Origin: Oscillospiraceae bacterium
GTDB taxonomy: Bacteria > Bacillota > Clostridia > Oscillospirales > Ruminococcaceae
NCBI GenBank assembly: GCA_902779915.1
Contig: CACZDM010000008.1
Span: 1 to 35,243 of the forward strand
Length of the DNA: 35,243 bases
Direction: 5' to 3'
Shown one piece after another: positions 15,895 through 24,372 of this stretch. A model generated the notes under the pieces. It was not told where the DNA came from and made no database searches. It saw nothing but the letters and a program-made list of their open reading frames with translations. The position numbers and the translations under genes were made by a program. Each line of letters opens with the position of its first letter. Position 1 is the first letter of the stretch.

Positions 15895-17076
15895 TTAACT
15901 AAATTTTCCTTGATTTTTTTGACCCATTATTTTAATCATCGTGTTTAAATCTTTATCTCCCCTGCCTGACAAATTAACAACTATGGCGTCATTTTTATCA
16001 TATAATTTAGCAATTTTTAGCGCATATGCTACTGCGTGACTGCTCTCCAGCGCAGGAACAATCCCCTCCAAGCGGCAAAGCAAAGTGAATGCGCTAGTGG
16101 CTTCACTATCTGTTATGCTGTCATATTTAACCCTGCCTGTTTTATATAGATATGCGTGTTCTGGGCCGATTCCGGGGTAGTCTAGCCCGGCCGAAATTGA
16201 ATATGCGTCTTTGATTTTCCCATTTTCATCCTGCATAACATATGTCTTCATTCCGTGTATTATTCCTATTTTATTTTGATATATTGCGCACGCATGCTTT
16301 CCAGTCTCCAAGCCCTTGCCCGCGCCCTCAATCCCATATATATCAACTTGTCTTTCATCAATAAAATCTGCAAACAACCCTATGCTGTTGCTTCCGCCCC
16401 CAACGCACGCGACAATCGCTTTTGGCAATTTTCCTTCCTGTTCAACTATCTGTCGCTTTGCTTCCTCGCCGATAACTTTTTGAAAATATTTAACCATCTC
16501 AGGATATGGGCTCGGGCCAACCGCAGAGCCAATTAAATAAAAAACATCTTGATGATTAAGAAAATAATCAAACGCAACATCAACAGCTTCCTTCAAAGTT
16601 TGATTGCCAGTTGTGACTTCGCAAACATCAGCTCCCAAAAGTTTCATTTTATTAACATTGATTTTTTGCCTTTTGACGTCCTCTTTGCCCATAAATATCT
16701 TACATTTTAAGCCAAAAAGCGCTGCTGCGGTTGCTGTCGCGACTCCATGCTGCCCGGCCCCTGTTTCAGCAATAATGTGCGTTTTGTCCATTTTTCTCGC
16801 GAGCAAAGCCTGACCGATTGCGTTATTTATTTTGTGCGAGCCGGTGTGGTTCAGATCCTCCCTCTTCAAATATATTTTTGCCCCACCCGCATATTTGGTT
16901 AAATTGCTCGCAAAAAACAGCGGCGATGGCCTGCCAACAAATTGTTTCAAGCAGCGCCTATATTCTCCAGCAAATTCTTCGCCACTGGCCAATCGGTCAA
17001 ATTCTTTTTTTATTTCATTAAGCTTTATTTTGAGTTGTTGTGGAACATATTGTCCACCAAATTCTAAATAATTCAT
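15895..17076 (-). CDS. trpB: Tryptophan synthase beta chain
   Basis: 393 residues, the normal length for TrpB. The PLP lysine is Lys82 in [10 protein letters not shown]; the acid/base Glu is in AETGAGQHG (about 104); the phosphate loop is [10 protein letters not shown]; the Ser-binding end is LSGRGDKD. It condenses indole with serine to give tryptophan. No trpA or other trp gene is adjacent, so it may salvage indole or work with a distant alpha subunit. It sits behind a leader peptide and a hairpin array that look like a Trp attenuator. The local SD for this ATG is weak (GAAAGAGAGAG), while a strong AAAGGAG lies further upstream. An in-frame TGA sits a few codons before the ATG, fixing the start. 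Confidence 0.95.
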   Translation of the reverse strand: MNYLEFGGQYVPQQLKIKLNEIKKEFDRLASGEEFAGEYRRCLKQFVGRPSPLFFASNLTKYAGGAKIYLKREDLNHTGSHKINNAIGQALLARKMDKTHIIAETGAGQHGVATATAAALFGLKCKIFMGKEDVKRQKINVNKMKLLGADVCEVTTGNQTLKEAVDVAFDYFLNHQDVFYLIGSAVGPSPYPEMVKYFQKVIGEEAKRQIVEQEGKLPKAIVACVGGGSNSIGLFADFIDERQVDIYGIEGAGKGLETGKHACAIYQNKIGIIHGMKTYVMQDENGKIKDAYSISAGLDYPGIGPEHAYLYKTGRVKYDSITDSEATSAFTLLCRLEGIVPALESSHAVAYALKIAKLYDKNDAIVVNLSGRGDKDLNTMIKIMGQKNQGKFS

Positions 17077-17160
17077 AAAAATCTCTCTCTTTCATAAATA
17101 TATGTTTGCTTCTTTTCCAGTCCCAATCTGTTTCCACAGCAAAATCAACTCCTTTCTCAA

Positions 17161-17214
17161 AGAAAAAATCGCGCATATGGAAGCTTTAAAAACTTTGCTC
17201 CACACATACGCGAT
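17161..17214 (-). terminator. Attenuator terminator upstream of trpB
   Basis: A long stem is formed by 17197-17214 and 17168-17184 (read as ATCGCGTATGTGTGGAGC and GCTTCCATATGCGCGAT), followed on the minus strand by six Us. It sits between the leader peptide stop and trpB and is an intrinsic terminator in the position expected of a transcription attenuator. Confidence 0.85.
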
Positions 17215-17289
17215 CACAATCTAAAAACACAGTCTCAACTATAGTTTAAAGCGCGCAAAACCTGTATGGGCAAAAACATCTTCCCATAC
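17194..17289 (-). promoter_or_regulatory. Trp attenuator: alternative hairpins 1:2 and 2:3
   Basis: Segment 1 (GTATGGG, 17283-17289) covers the second Trp codon and pairs perfectly with segment 2 (CCCATAC, 17264-17270). Segment 2 with its flank (TTTGCCCATAC, 17264-17274) can also pair with segment 3 (17194-17209, TTTGC with GCAAA and CATAC with GTATG), which is the 5' arm of the terminator. A ribosome stalled at the Trp codons would cover segment 1 and free 2 to pair with 3, preventing termination. The logic is that of the E. coli trp attenuator. Unlike E. coli, the leader stop codon lies about 25 bases past segment 2. Confidence 0.8.
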
Positions 17290-17331
17290 TCGCCACAAAT
17301 TGTTAACTTCAAAACAAAACGCAGCATCCAT
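17239..17331 (-). CDS. trpL: trp leader peptide (30 residues)
   Basis: A small gene with ATG at 17331, preceded by GGAG-type SDs (AAAGGAG and GAGGAG), ending in TAG at 17239-17241. Residues 11-16 read NLWRVW, so two Trp codons (17293-17295 and 17284-17286) lie four codons apart, directly at the first arm of the regulatory hairpin. Trp is normally about 1% of residues. Position, SD, promoter and hairpins together identify a ribosome-sensing leader. Many Firmicutes control trp genes with T-boxes or TRAP instead, so this mode is unusual. Confidence 0.85.
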   Translation of the reverse strand: MDAAFCFEVNNLWRVWEDVFAHTGFARFKL

Positions 17332-17363
17332 TGCTCCTCGCTCCTTTCAACTATATATCTTTT

Positions 17364-17392
17364 ATTATATCACATTATTTAAATATTGTCAA
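17364..17392 (-). promoter_or_regulatory. trp leader promoter
   Basis: Perfect consensus: TTGACA (17387-17392), a 17-base spacer and TATAAT (17364-17369), giving a start near 17357. The upstream 45 bases (to about 17436) strongly resemble those upstream of the probable rRNA promoter P1. Confidence 0.9.
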
Positions 17393-17482
17393 GCGATTTT
17401 AAAAAAATTTTAATTAACACTAAAAGTATAAAGATAACATACAGTATTTTTACTCAATCGACAAACATTTTTTAGAAAAATC

Positions 17483-17511
17483 TTTACTGAATTTTAAAAA
17501 TGTATTATAAT
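17483..17511 (+). promoter_or_regulatory. Promoter of the ROK-like regulator
   Basis: TTTACT (17483-17488), a 17-base spacer and TATAAT (17506-17511), about 100 bases before the start codon and divergent from the trp leader promoter. Confidence 0.6.
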
Positions 17512-17613
17512 GAATTCATAGAAATTTCAAAAAAATATATTGACTTTTTAGCTTGAATATTCTAATTTTTATTAATTCAATTCGCCATAAATCAACTTTT
17601 TTCGAGAGAAAGG

Positions 17614-18822
17614 ATGAAACTAGTATTGAATGGAAAAATTAAAAGCAAGAGTCAAATTTTAAACCTTATGAGAAGCAACAGCCGTATTTCCAGGGTCGAA
17701 ATAGCAAGTTTGCTCGGCCTGACTCGTTCCGCAGTGACCATGGTCATTAAAGATTTGATCGCTCAAGGGGTTGTTCGCGAAATCGAAAATCAACCGTTGG
17801 ATTTTTTCAACAAGAGAGGACAAAACAGGATATATTTGGAAATATGTCCTAACTTTAAGTTTGTTTTTGGAGTTTCAATTCAAAAAAACATCATCAGCAT
17901 CGGGCTTTCAAACTTGATTGGAAAGGTTTTGAGCAAACGCTATTTTGAGCTTGAGGACAGCAAAAACATAACGAATTTGCTCAGAACAATTATTGCTGGA
18001 TGTGGTAAAATATTGGATGAGGACTGTTTGGATTCAAATAATATTTTAGCAATTGGAATTTGTTTTGATAATTCGTTTTTTAATGAAGATGTTGATGAAA
18101 ATGACTTATATTGTGAAATGTCAAACGTTTTGCAAAAAGAACTGAAGATTTTCGCCTGCTTTGATAAATTAATAAATGGTCTAACAATTGCCGAAGCATA
18201 TTTTTACCATGTGCATGATATATTCTGTGCGCCTGGGAAATTTATATATATACACCTTGCTGATGAAATATTATCGTCACTTGCCATAAAAATTCATCCA
18301 TGGGAAGAATATGTTTTAAGCGAATTAAATTTCGGAAAAATGCGATATGTGTTTAAAAATAAATCAATTGTCGATCTCAGGCAAGCAGACTCAATCAACG
18401 ACCATTCCTCAATCAACGGAATCAAAAAAAACATAGATAAAATATATTGCAACTCGAAAGAGACAAATATATGTGAATTATTTCAGAAAAAAAACCTTCC
18501 TTTGAGTGACGCTGTTCTTTTTAATCCGTCAATAAATCTAGACAGCGCCTCTTTGAGCGTTATACAAGACGCGTGTCAGTGGCTTGGCGTCGGAATTTAT
18601 AATTCGATCAATTTGTTAAACGCAGAAAAAGTCGTTTTTTCTGGAAGGGTTTTTGAAAATCCTAATATATCCGAAAATTTTAGAAATGAGTTGCAAAAAA
18701 TCCTTCCCAAAAATTTTATCACAAAGGTTGACATAAGCGGAATCAAAACCAAAAATATTTTTTTATCCGGATGCGCAATTGCGGTTAGGGACGGGTTAGC
18801 TCAATTTGTGGATATGATTTGA
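17614..18822 (+). CDS. ROK-family-like regulator with degenerate sugar-kinase domain
   Basis: 402 residues, the usual NagC/XylR-type length. Residues about 1-75 form a MarR-like winged helix (SRISRVEIASLLGLTRSAVT then MVIKDLIAQGVVRE). The rest follows the ROK layout: FVFGVSIQKNIISIGLSNLIGKVLS replaces the usual G-V-D-I-G-G-T-x-x ATP motif, so the phosphate-binding DxGxT is lost. The expected H...C-x-C-G...C zinc site is also absent. LGVGIYNSINLLNAEKVVFSG matches the conserved ROK C-terminal strand (usually L-x-x-x-I-x-N-x-x-x-x-x-x-P). It is probably a DNA-binding regulator that no longer binds ATP and may bind a ligand other than a sugar. Targets are unknown; divergence from trpB may be chance. 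Confidence 0.8.
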   Translation: MKLVLNGKIKSKSQILNLMRSNSRISRVEIASLLGLTRSAVTMVIKDLIAQGVVREIENQPLDFFNKRGQNRIYLEICPNFKFVFGVSIQKNIISIGLSNLIGKVLSKRYFELEDSKNITNLLRTIIAGCGKILDEDCLDSNNILAIGICFDNSFFNEDVDENDLYCEMSNVLQKELKIFACFDKLINGLTIAEAYFYHVHDIFCAPGKFIYIHLADEILSSLAIKIHPWEEYVLSELNFGKMRYVFKNKSIVDLRQADSINDHSSINGIKKNIDKIYCNSKETNICELFQKKNLPLSDAVLFNPSINLDSASLSVIQDACQWLGVGIYNSINLLNAEKVVFSGRVFENPNISENFRNELQKILPKNFITKVDISGIKTKNIFLSGCAIAVRDGLAQFVDMI

Positions 18823-18896
18823 TGAAAAATATTTAATAAATATGTCAAATTTTTAATTTTTATTCGGTAATTTTTAATTTGAGTTGGCTTTTTAGC

Positions 18897-18935
18897 AAAA
18901 AAACAAAAGCCCCAACCAAAAGGCCAAGGCTTTTG
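18897..18935 (-). terminator. Terminator of the secreted-protein operon
   Basis: A perfect 8-bp stem CAAAAGCC / GGCTTTTG (18904-18911 and 18928-18935) followed on the minus strand by seven Us (18897-18903). It ends the minus-strand operon whose last stop is at 19007. Overlapping sequence can form a weaker hairpin for the plus-strand ROK gene. Confidence 0.8.
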
Positions 18936-19006
18936 AATCATATATAATTAAAACAACAAAATAATATGAACAATCTCAACATTTTCCAATACAGTTAAAT
19001 TAAAAT

Positions 19007-20644
19007 CTATTGATATAACTTTTTCATATTGTCGATCTGTAATAAAATTTCATCTAAACAATTTTTAAAAGAAGTCGAATTCAACAAAATGTTATTATTA
19101 TATTTTTGATCCAGAGGAGATATATTCGATTTCTCCAAAGATTTGTGAATTAAGCTTAATATCTTCTTTTTTTCATTCAAATCAGTTTCACTATTTTTAT
19201 TAAATTTATCAATTCTTTGAGGGGGGAGAACAAAAAATCTGTTGCCCGTCAAGTCCCTTTTGCATTCATAGTCATCTACTAAAGGGTCAAAAATAACACA
19301 TTCATCTAAATTAAAACTGGCGCGGTCGTCGTCTATATCAGCCTTTTTTAAGAATTTAAACAATTCTAGTTCACAATTTTCCTTGCCCGATTTATACCGA
19401 TTGTAATCTTCGTTAAAGCTTTCCAGAGGGTAAACAAAATGCCGCGTTTCGTAAATTATTTTTAATCGACAGGATATCATTTTTTGACCATTACACCCTG
19501 TTATCATCTCGGTTAAATACACAATATTTTTTTTCAAAAGTTGCGTTAATTTTTCAACCAATTCTTTATTATCAACCTGCTCTTCTGATTCATTCAGAGC
19601 TGATTTTAGCTGTGAAATCAAAGAACAAATATAGGCCATTTCCCGACAAATTGCGTCCTTTTTATTTTGTACTGATTGTAATTTTTCATAGAATATATTT
19701 CCTAAATGACTTGCAATAGAGCAGTCTAACATATTCAAAACCCTTAATTCATCATACGCATAGTCAAAAATATTATCAATGTGTGAATAATCATTGAGAA
19801 TACAATCAACAACACCATTTGCATAGTTTTTGCATTCATTTTTATCCCAAGTTGAGCTAAATATATTTTCAAGTTTTTTCGATATATATTCATATAAATT
19901 AGACCTAACAGCGGTAAAAATTAATTTATAGTTGGGATCATTTGTTAAATTTTCATCATTCTTTATTTTTTTCAACTCAAGCAATATAATATAGGTTGCC
20001 TCAATCTGTTTCGGAATGCTGAAAATAGTTGAAGTTTCATAGGTAAATGTCAGCTTTTTTAAACATTCACCAACTGAAATAGCATTTTTCTTCCAAGCAT
20101 CCGACCCTTTTTGAGAATCTAAATACGATTTTATTGCGGATCGCAACGAAGAAACGTCGCAAAAAATTCTCAACATATCCTTGATGTCATTTTTGCTTTT
20201 TTGCAAACAAACGTCGACAAGTTGTTCAGAATCCAAAACTTTAGGGCCGCAATCCGCGCCGCAAAAATCCAACTTTTTCTTCTTCGCAGCAGTCGAATTA
20301 GAAACCATTAAATCCACTCCCAAAGAGTCATTTTTCCTCTTTTTATTCAAAAAATGAACTTGATCAGACGAAGATTTAAATAATATATTTGAATCATTAA
20401 TAATCTTTTGAGACAACAATATTTTGGAATCGTTTAATTTTATATTAGATATATGAAAAGAGTTGGCGTTTTTATTTAATTCGTCATTTGATTTTATATT
20501 ATTGGCATTATTTTTTTGCGCAGTTGACACATCAGCTGCTTGTTTGTCCTTTGCGGCATTTGCCGGAAAAAAAGCAGTTGAAAATATTAAAGAAGCGCTA
20601 AAAACAGCAATAAATTTATTGAAAATACATAATTTAACATTCAT
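19007..20644 (-). CDS. Secreted helical protein of unknown function (545 aa)
   Basis: A Sec signal peptide (MNVKLCIFNKF then a hydrophobic core and FFPANA, cleavage about residue 30) is followed by a low-complexity Asn/Asp/Ser/Lys segment to about 120 and a long, mostly helical body. Cys residues are spread through the mature part. No catalytic motif or anchor was recognised. The start resembles that of the upstream neighbour (MN(V/L)KL...K), and the two are 26 bases apart on one strand, so they are cotranscribed and may be distant paralogues. Very AT-rich codon use. SD AGAGG precedes the ATG. The role is unknown; export to the host or surroundings is the only supported inference. Confidence 0.75.
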   Translation of the reverse strand: MNVKLCIFNKFIAVFSASLIFSTAFFPANAAKDKQAADVSTAQKNNANNIKSNDELNKNANSFHISNIKLNDSKILLSQKIINDSNILFKSSSDQVHFLNKKRKNDSLGVDLMVSNSTAAKKKKLDFCGADCGPKVLDSEQLVDVCLQKSKNDIKDMLRIFCDVSSLRSAIKSYLDSQKGSDAWKKNAISVGECLKKLTFTYETSTIFSIPKQIEATYIILLELKKIKNDENLTNDPNYKLIFTAVRSNLYEYISKKLENIFSSTWDKNECKNYANGVVDCILNDYSHIDNIFDYAYDELRVLNMLDCSIASHLGNIFYEKLQSVQNKKDAICREMAYICSLISQLKSALNESEEQVDNKELVEKLTQLLKKNIVYLTEMITGCNGQKMISCRLKIIYETRHFVYPLESFNEDYNRYKSGKENCELELFKFLKKADIDDDRASFNLDECVIFDPLVDDYECKRDLTGNRFFVLPPQRIDKFNKNSETDLNEKKKILSLIHKSLEKSNISPLDQKYNNNILLNSTSFKNCLDEILLQIDNMKKLYQ

Positions 20645-20670
20645 TATTGATAAAACCTCTACTATTTATT

Positions 20671-22377
20671 TTATTTAAAAAGATTATCGACTTCTTGCGT
20701 CAGTATTTTATTTAATTCAAACTCAATCGAATTTATCATACCGCAAATTCTCTCCTGATCAGACGCAATTTTCATAAAATTTTTCAGTTCCTTATCACAT
20801 ATAATGTTCATATAATTTTTCAGCTCGTTTTGAAGATTTTGTATATTTAAATTAGTTTTTTCTAAAAAATCACACAATAAGTCGAATTTATCTTTGTTTT
20901 GATGATTACTAAAAGTCTTATTGAATGATTTTATGTTTTTTATAACTTTTTCTAAAACGCTGGCCATATTTTCTTCAGAATTTTCAAATGAGTTTAATAT
21001 ATTATCGAGTTTACCTAAAATGTTCATGACTGATATTTTTAAATCGCTCAAAATCAACCGACAAGCGTCTTTTTGGAGTTGTTCACTGCTTTTAGGCAAA
21101 TTAATAAATCTTTTAGGCAAATTAATAAATTCAGAACATTTATGATCCAGCAAATTTTTATTAGTTAGTTTAAAAATATCAAAAATTGTTTGTTCTAATT
21201 CATTTACGTTCCTAGAATTATAAATATATTCATTATTTATAAACACAGGCAAATAATTGTTAATGTCTTCATCGTTCATATAATTCATCGAATTGAATTT
21301 CAAAAATTCGTATATATAGTCTGATATAGTTTTTTTTGCTTTGTCTAAAATAACATTCATAATATTATTATTTTTAGATATGTTCAGGTTTTTATCAAGA
21401 GTGTTTAATAATTTTGTTGTTTTGAGAAAGTCCAACGAAATTTGAATTTTCTCATTCGAATCTAAACTGTCAAAACTGTCATTTAAAACATTCAAATATG
21501 AAGGAAGATTTTCCAAATAATTTCCAATCAAATTATTGGAAACTGCTTGCTCGAGTTTGAGATTTATGGAATTTATCGCGGCAGCACACTCATTAAAACC
21601 ATTTGAATTTTTATAACTGGAATCGTTAATAATTCCGTTAACATTAGATTTAATTAAACAGTTATATAATCCACACATCGAAAAATTAATATTCATCCTA
21701 TGAATTGTTGTATTAATTGAATTTATTTTATTTCTCAACATATTTATTTGGTTTTCAATCACACTCTTGACTGCAGGTTGATTTGTGTATTTCACTTCAT
21801 TTGTTTTTAATATTTTAAACTCTTGTCTCAAATCTCCATATTTTGCGATATATTCATCTTTGAGTTTAATAATTTTTTCTTCCAATTTCTTTAAATCTTT
21901 TTCATAAATTTTTAGCATAAACGCTTCTTCAGAACTCCTATGTTCCAAATCACGCAGAGAATCTGTGAGTATCTCTTTTTTAATTAAGTCATTTATAAAG
22001 CTTCCTGATTGCTCATAGCTTAAACAATCCATAAATTCTTTCTCTGAGCAACATATCGAATCATTTTCTTTCTCATCTTTGCTCTTGACTTGAGATTCAA
22101 AATCTTTTTTAGTTTTGTAATATTCAGAAAGTGTATCCTCCAGCTTTAAGCCCAGTTCATCAATTTTTTTCAAAATGTTGTCCACAGCGTTTTTATGGAC
22201 TAGCGACAACACATCAACTTCCCTTGAAAGCGTTTTATTTGCGACTTTAGCAGCTTTTGCTTTGTTAACAGGGAGCCTTTTTTTGCCCGCGCAAACAGGC
22301 ACAACCAAGCTAGCAACCATGACTGTTGCGCTTGCAATTGCAATAATTTTTTTTAAAACATTTAATTTTAGATTCAT
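20671..22377 (-). CDS. Secreted coiled-coil protein of unknown function (568 aa)
   Basis: A Sec signal peptide of about 29 residues (MNLKLNVLKK, then a core ending VVPVCA) precedes a basic stretch and long amphipathic helices. Residues about 60-240 are rich in K/E/L heptads and likely coiled coil. The second half is Asn/Leu-rich and helical. A short in-frame duplication (RFINLPK-like, near 21075-21130) shows recent slippage. No known domain recognised. It is first in a two-gene operon with the 545-residue secreted protein. A 14-bp palindrome lies just upstream of its promoter -10. Confidence 0.75.
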   Translation of the reverse strand: MNLKLNVLKKIIAIASATVMVASLVVPVCAGKKRLPVNKAKAAKVANKTLSREVDVLSLVHKNAVDNILKKIDELGLKLEDTLSEYYKTKKDFESQVKSKDEKENDSICCSEKEFMDCLSYEQSGSFINDLIKKEILTDSLRDLEHRSSEEAFMLKIYEKDLKKLEEKIIKLKDEYIAKYGDLRQEFKILKTNEVKYTNQPAVKSVIENQINMLRNKINSINTTIHRMNINFSMCGLYNCLIKSNVNGIINDSSYKNSNGFNECAAAINSINLKLEQAVSNNLIGNYLENLPSYLNVLNDSFDSLDSNEKIQISLDFLKTTKLLNTLDKNLNISKNNNIMNVILDKAKKTISDYIYEFLKFNSMNYMNDEDINNYLPVFINNEYIYNSRNVNELEQTIFDIFKLTNKNLLDHKCSEFINLPKRFINLPKSSEQLQKDACRLILSDLKISVMNILGKLDNILNSFENSEENMASVLEKVIKNIKSFNKTFSNHQNKDKFDLLCDFLEKTNLNIQNLQNELKNYMNIICDKELKNFMKIASDQERICGMINSIEFELNKILTQEVDNLFK

Positions 22378-22416
22378 TTAATAGTACGCTTCTTTCCGAT
22401 AAAATTATATATTATT

Positions 22417-22430
22417 TGAAACATGTTTCA
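22417..22430. promoter_or_regulatory. 14-bp palindrome upstream of the secreted-protein operon
   Basis: TGAAACATGTTTCA is a perfect palindrome. On the minus strand a TATAAT (about 22402-22407) lies a few bases downstream, so the palindrome falls in the -35/-10 spacer, a usual operator position. The adjacent bases complete one half of a parS site (CGTGAAACA) but the other half is missing. Confidence 0.4.
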
Positions 22431-22437
22431 CGGAACT

Positions 22438-22727
22438 AGTGTATCATATTTTCCAGGAAATTACAAGATATAAATTAAAAAAATTATTAATAACTCAAAT
22501 TGTGATGATTATATGTATATATTCTAATATTTTAAAATTAAAATATATAATTTTCAGCAAGAATAATTTTTTATATATTATCTATGATAACCAAAAAAAC
22601 AATTGACATATTCAATAAATTTTTAAATCAGTTTTTGTGTAAATCGCTGAAATATTATTTTTAGCACATATTGTTTGCATAATGGTTGTAAAATAAGCAA
22701 ACTGCTATTGAAATTTAAATTTTTGAC
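22438..22727. other. AT-rich intergenic stretch with no gene seen
   Basis: About 290 bases of very AT-rich sequence between the divergent secreted-protein operon and the ferritin-like gene. I see no open frame with an SD, no RNA gene and no strong hairpin. Confidence 0.6.
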
Positions 22728-22755
22728 TTGACTTTAGAAAAAAATAATTTATAAC
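22728..22755 (+). promoter_or_regulatory. Promoter of the ferritin-like gene
   Basis: TTGACT (22728-22733), a 16-base spacer and TATAAC (22750-22755), about 80 bases before the start codon. Confidence 0.55.
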
Positions 22756-22835
22756 TAAGTGTGTGCGTGTGAGTTTAACGTTTAACTTATGACGCAATGT
22801 ATTTAACTGAATATTTGAAAGAGGTTGATGTGTAT

Positions 22836-23289
22836 ATGGAACAAAAGCAAAAGTTAATTCAAGGCCTTCAAGAAATAGTCACAGGTCTTTCTCAACAAGC
22901 GGACGGACATAATATTCAATCAAAGATTTTTGCCTCACAAGGTTTTTCAAAGCTTGGCAAAAAATATGCAGAGCACGTTTTGGAAGAAAGAGGTTATGTC
23001 GACCAATTGATCGACCGGATTTTGGATTTAGGAGGCCAAATAAAAAATTCTTCCAAAGCGGAAACACCGGTCTATAATGACCCTATAGAATGGATAAAAT
23101 ATGACCTTAAAATATCTCAAGATGGCTTGGCTTGCAACGCTTATCAAAGAAGCTCAAGATGACTTGACAACTTTCGATATTCTCAAAGAATATTACAAAG
23201 ACGAAGAAAATGACATGTTTTGGGCGCAGCAGCAACTGGAATTAATAGAAAAAATTGGAGAGAAAAATTGGCTATATATGCAAGTTTAA
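22836..23289 (+). pseudogene. Ferritin/bacterioferritin-like gene with a frameshift
   Basis: The first frame (ATG 22836, alternative GTG 22830, SD AGAGG) runs to a stop at 23162. The C-terminal half continues in the next frame to 23289. Joining them near 23127 by dropping one base gives a four-helix protein of about 150 residues whose end (QQLELIEKIGEKNWL) is a clear bacterioferritin match. Helix 2 reads AEHVLEERGYVDQLIDRI where the family has E-x-x-H; the His ligand is Tyr. The last helix has DEENDMFWAQ where the family has DEEEH, so the second His is also lost. Iron oxidation is therefore doubtful even if the frame were intact. Either a decaying gene or a sequencing error plus a non-ferroxidase homologue. 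Confidence 0.75.
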
Positions 23290-23375
23290 AACCTTGAAAA
23301 TTTTGGCTCTTTTGGAAAGGAAAAATTGCGATAAATCCTCATTTTTTAATACCATGTGTTAAATCAATTAAAAAC

Positions 23376-23421
23376 AAAAGCTCTTGTTGATTGCAAAAAA
23401 CAGCAAGCGCTTTTATTTTTT
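23376..23421 (+). terminator. Terminator after the ferritin-like gene
   Basis: The stem is AAAAGC with GCTTTT (23376-23381 and 23409-23414), extended by CTTG/CAAG, and is followed by a T-run (ATTTTTTAG). Confidence 0.75.
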
Positions 23422-23599
23422 AGGTTTATTTAAATTTTTTATTAAACAATTCATTTGGGTTTTGTAGTTGTATGTAGAATTAAATAAAATTCAACCAAAA
23501 ATTAACAAAAAATTAATATATTATAACTTTAAATGTGATATAATTTGTATGTGGTCTACAGATTATTTCAATGAAAAACTATATTGGAAAGATACATAT
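23422..23599. other. AT-rich intergenic stretch with a probable -10 element
   Basis: No gene is seen here. A TATAAT preceded by TG two bases upstream (23539-23544, TGA-TATAAT) could be the promoter of the broken gene that follows; its -35 is not convincing. Confidence 0.5.
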
Positions 23600-23611
23600 G
23601 GAGGAATGTAA

Positions 23612-24363
23612 AATGAAGAAAGATTTTAGTTAAATTTATTGCTCTGCTTTGCTCCTTTGGCGCAATATTTTAATCAACAAGTCTTGTGGCGGGAGCTCAT
23701 CCAAAAAAACTTCAGAATAAAATCCAACAAGTGGCTCTCAAAGCAGTCAAAATGGCCCTGATGATCAAACTTTGGGAAAAAAGCAAGTTGAAGATTTAAC
23801 ACGCAAGCCGATGCTGTTATATCACGTTAGAAACATTATTGTGAACATATTAGAGCAACTGATGAAGAAAACATGCAAAAATTCTATGAAGAATAATATG
23901 ACAAACAGTATAATATGGTAATAGACCCATTTGGAATTTACTATGAAAGATGTCTCAATGGCATTAGAGCGCAAGCAAGAGAAGATTCAAGCTTTCTGGA
24001 TCTTGATTATGAATCATATCAGCGAGAAAAATCAAACGGTGTCTATCTGCAAGCTTTTGAAAACGCAGTTTATGAAAAAGCTGTTAATTATTCGGCTAAT
24101 TATCTTAAGCTCAAGCTAGAGCTAAACAATGCTAGTTGGCAAGAATTTTTCATGGATTATTTATGATAATAATGGGGATATAATTGAGTTTAAAAAAAGA
24201 GTCAAACAGCGCTATATTGATGGGTTTAGAGAGGACTTTAAAAAACGCAACTTTGCTCATGCCGATGAACCCGATAAGAAAAAATATGCATTCGAAAACA
24301 TTAAACTCGAACAATCTGACTTGGGAGAATTTTACGACGACTTTAAGAAAGCCTATGAATAAG
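23612..24363 (+). pseudogene. Broken secreted-protein gene (multiple frameshifts and stops)
   Basis: It keeps an SD (GGAGG near 23600) and ATG at 23612. Removing one base after codon 3 restores a signal peptide (MKKILVKFIALLCSFGAIF, then a TAA, then STSLVAGAHPKK). Further on the reading moves to another frame with in-frame stops (near 23827-23898), then an intact stretch beginning DPFGIYYERCLNGIRAQARE. A last frameshift near 24150 leads into the segment ending EFYDDFKKAYE at 24360. At least three frame changes and several stops are needed, so it is a decayed gene. Its signal and first mature residues resemble those of the next gene (ANPPKKLL versus AHPKKLQ), suggesting a related exported protein. 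Confidence 0.75.
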
Positions 24364-24372
24364 GAGTTAAAT

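Noticed and set aside
22423-22438. parS centromere site
   Set aside because: Only one half (TGTTTCACG) matches the 16-bp consensus; the other half has too many mismatches and no parAB genes are near.
24184-24372. Longer start for the solenoid gene, giving 749 residues
   Set aside because: The extra 63 codons overlap the last frame of the broken gene and precede a good SD, ATG and signal peptide at 24373.
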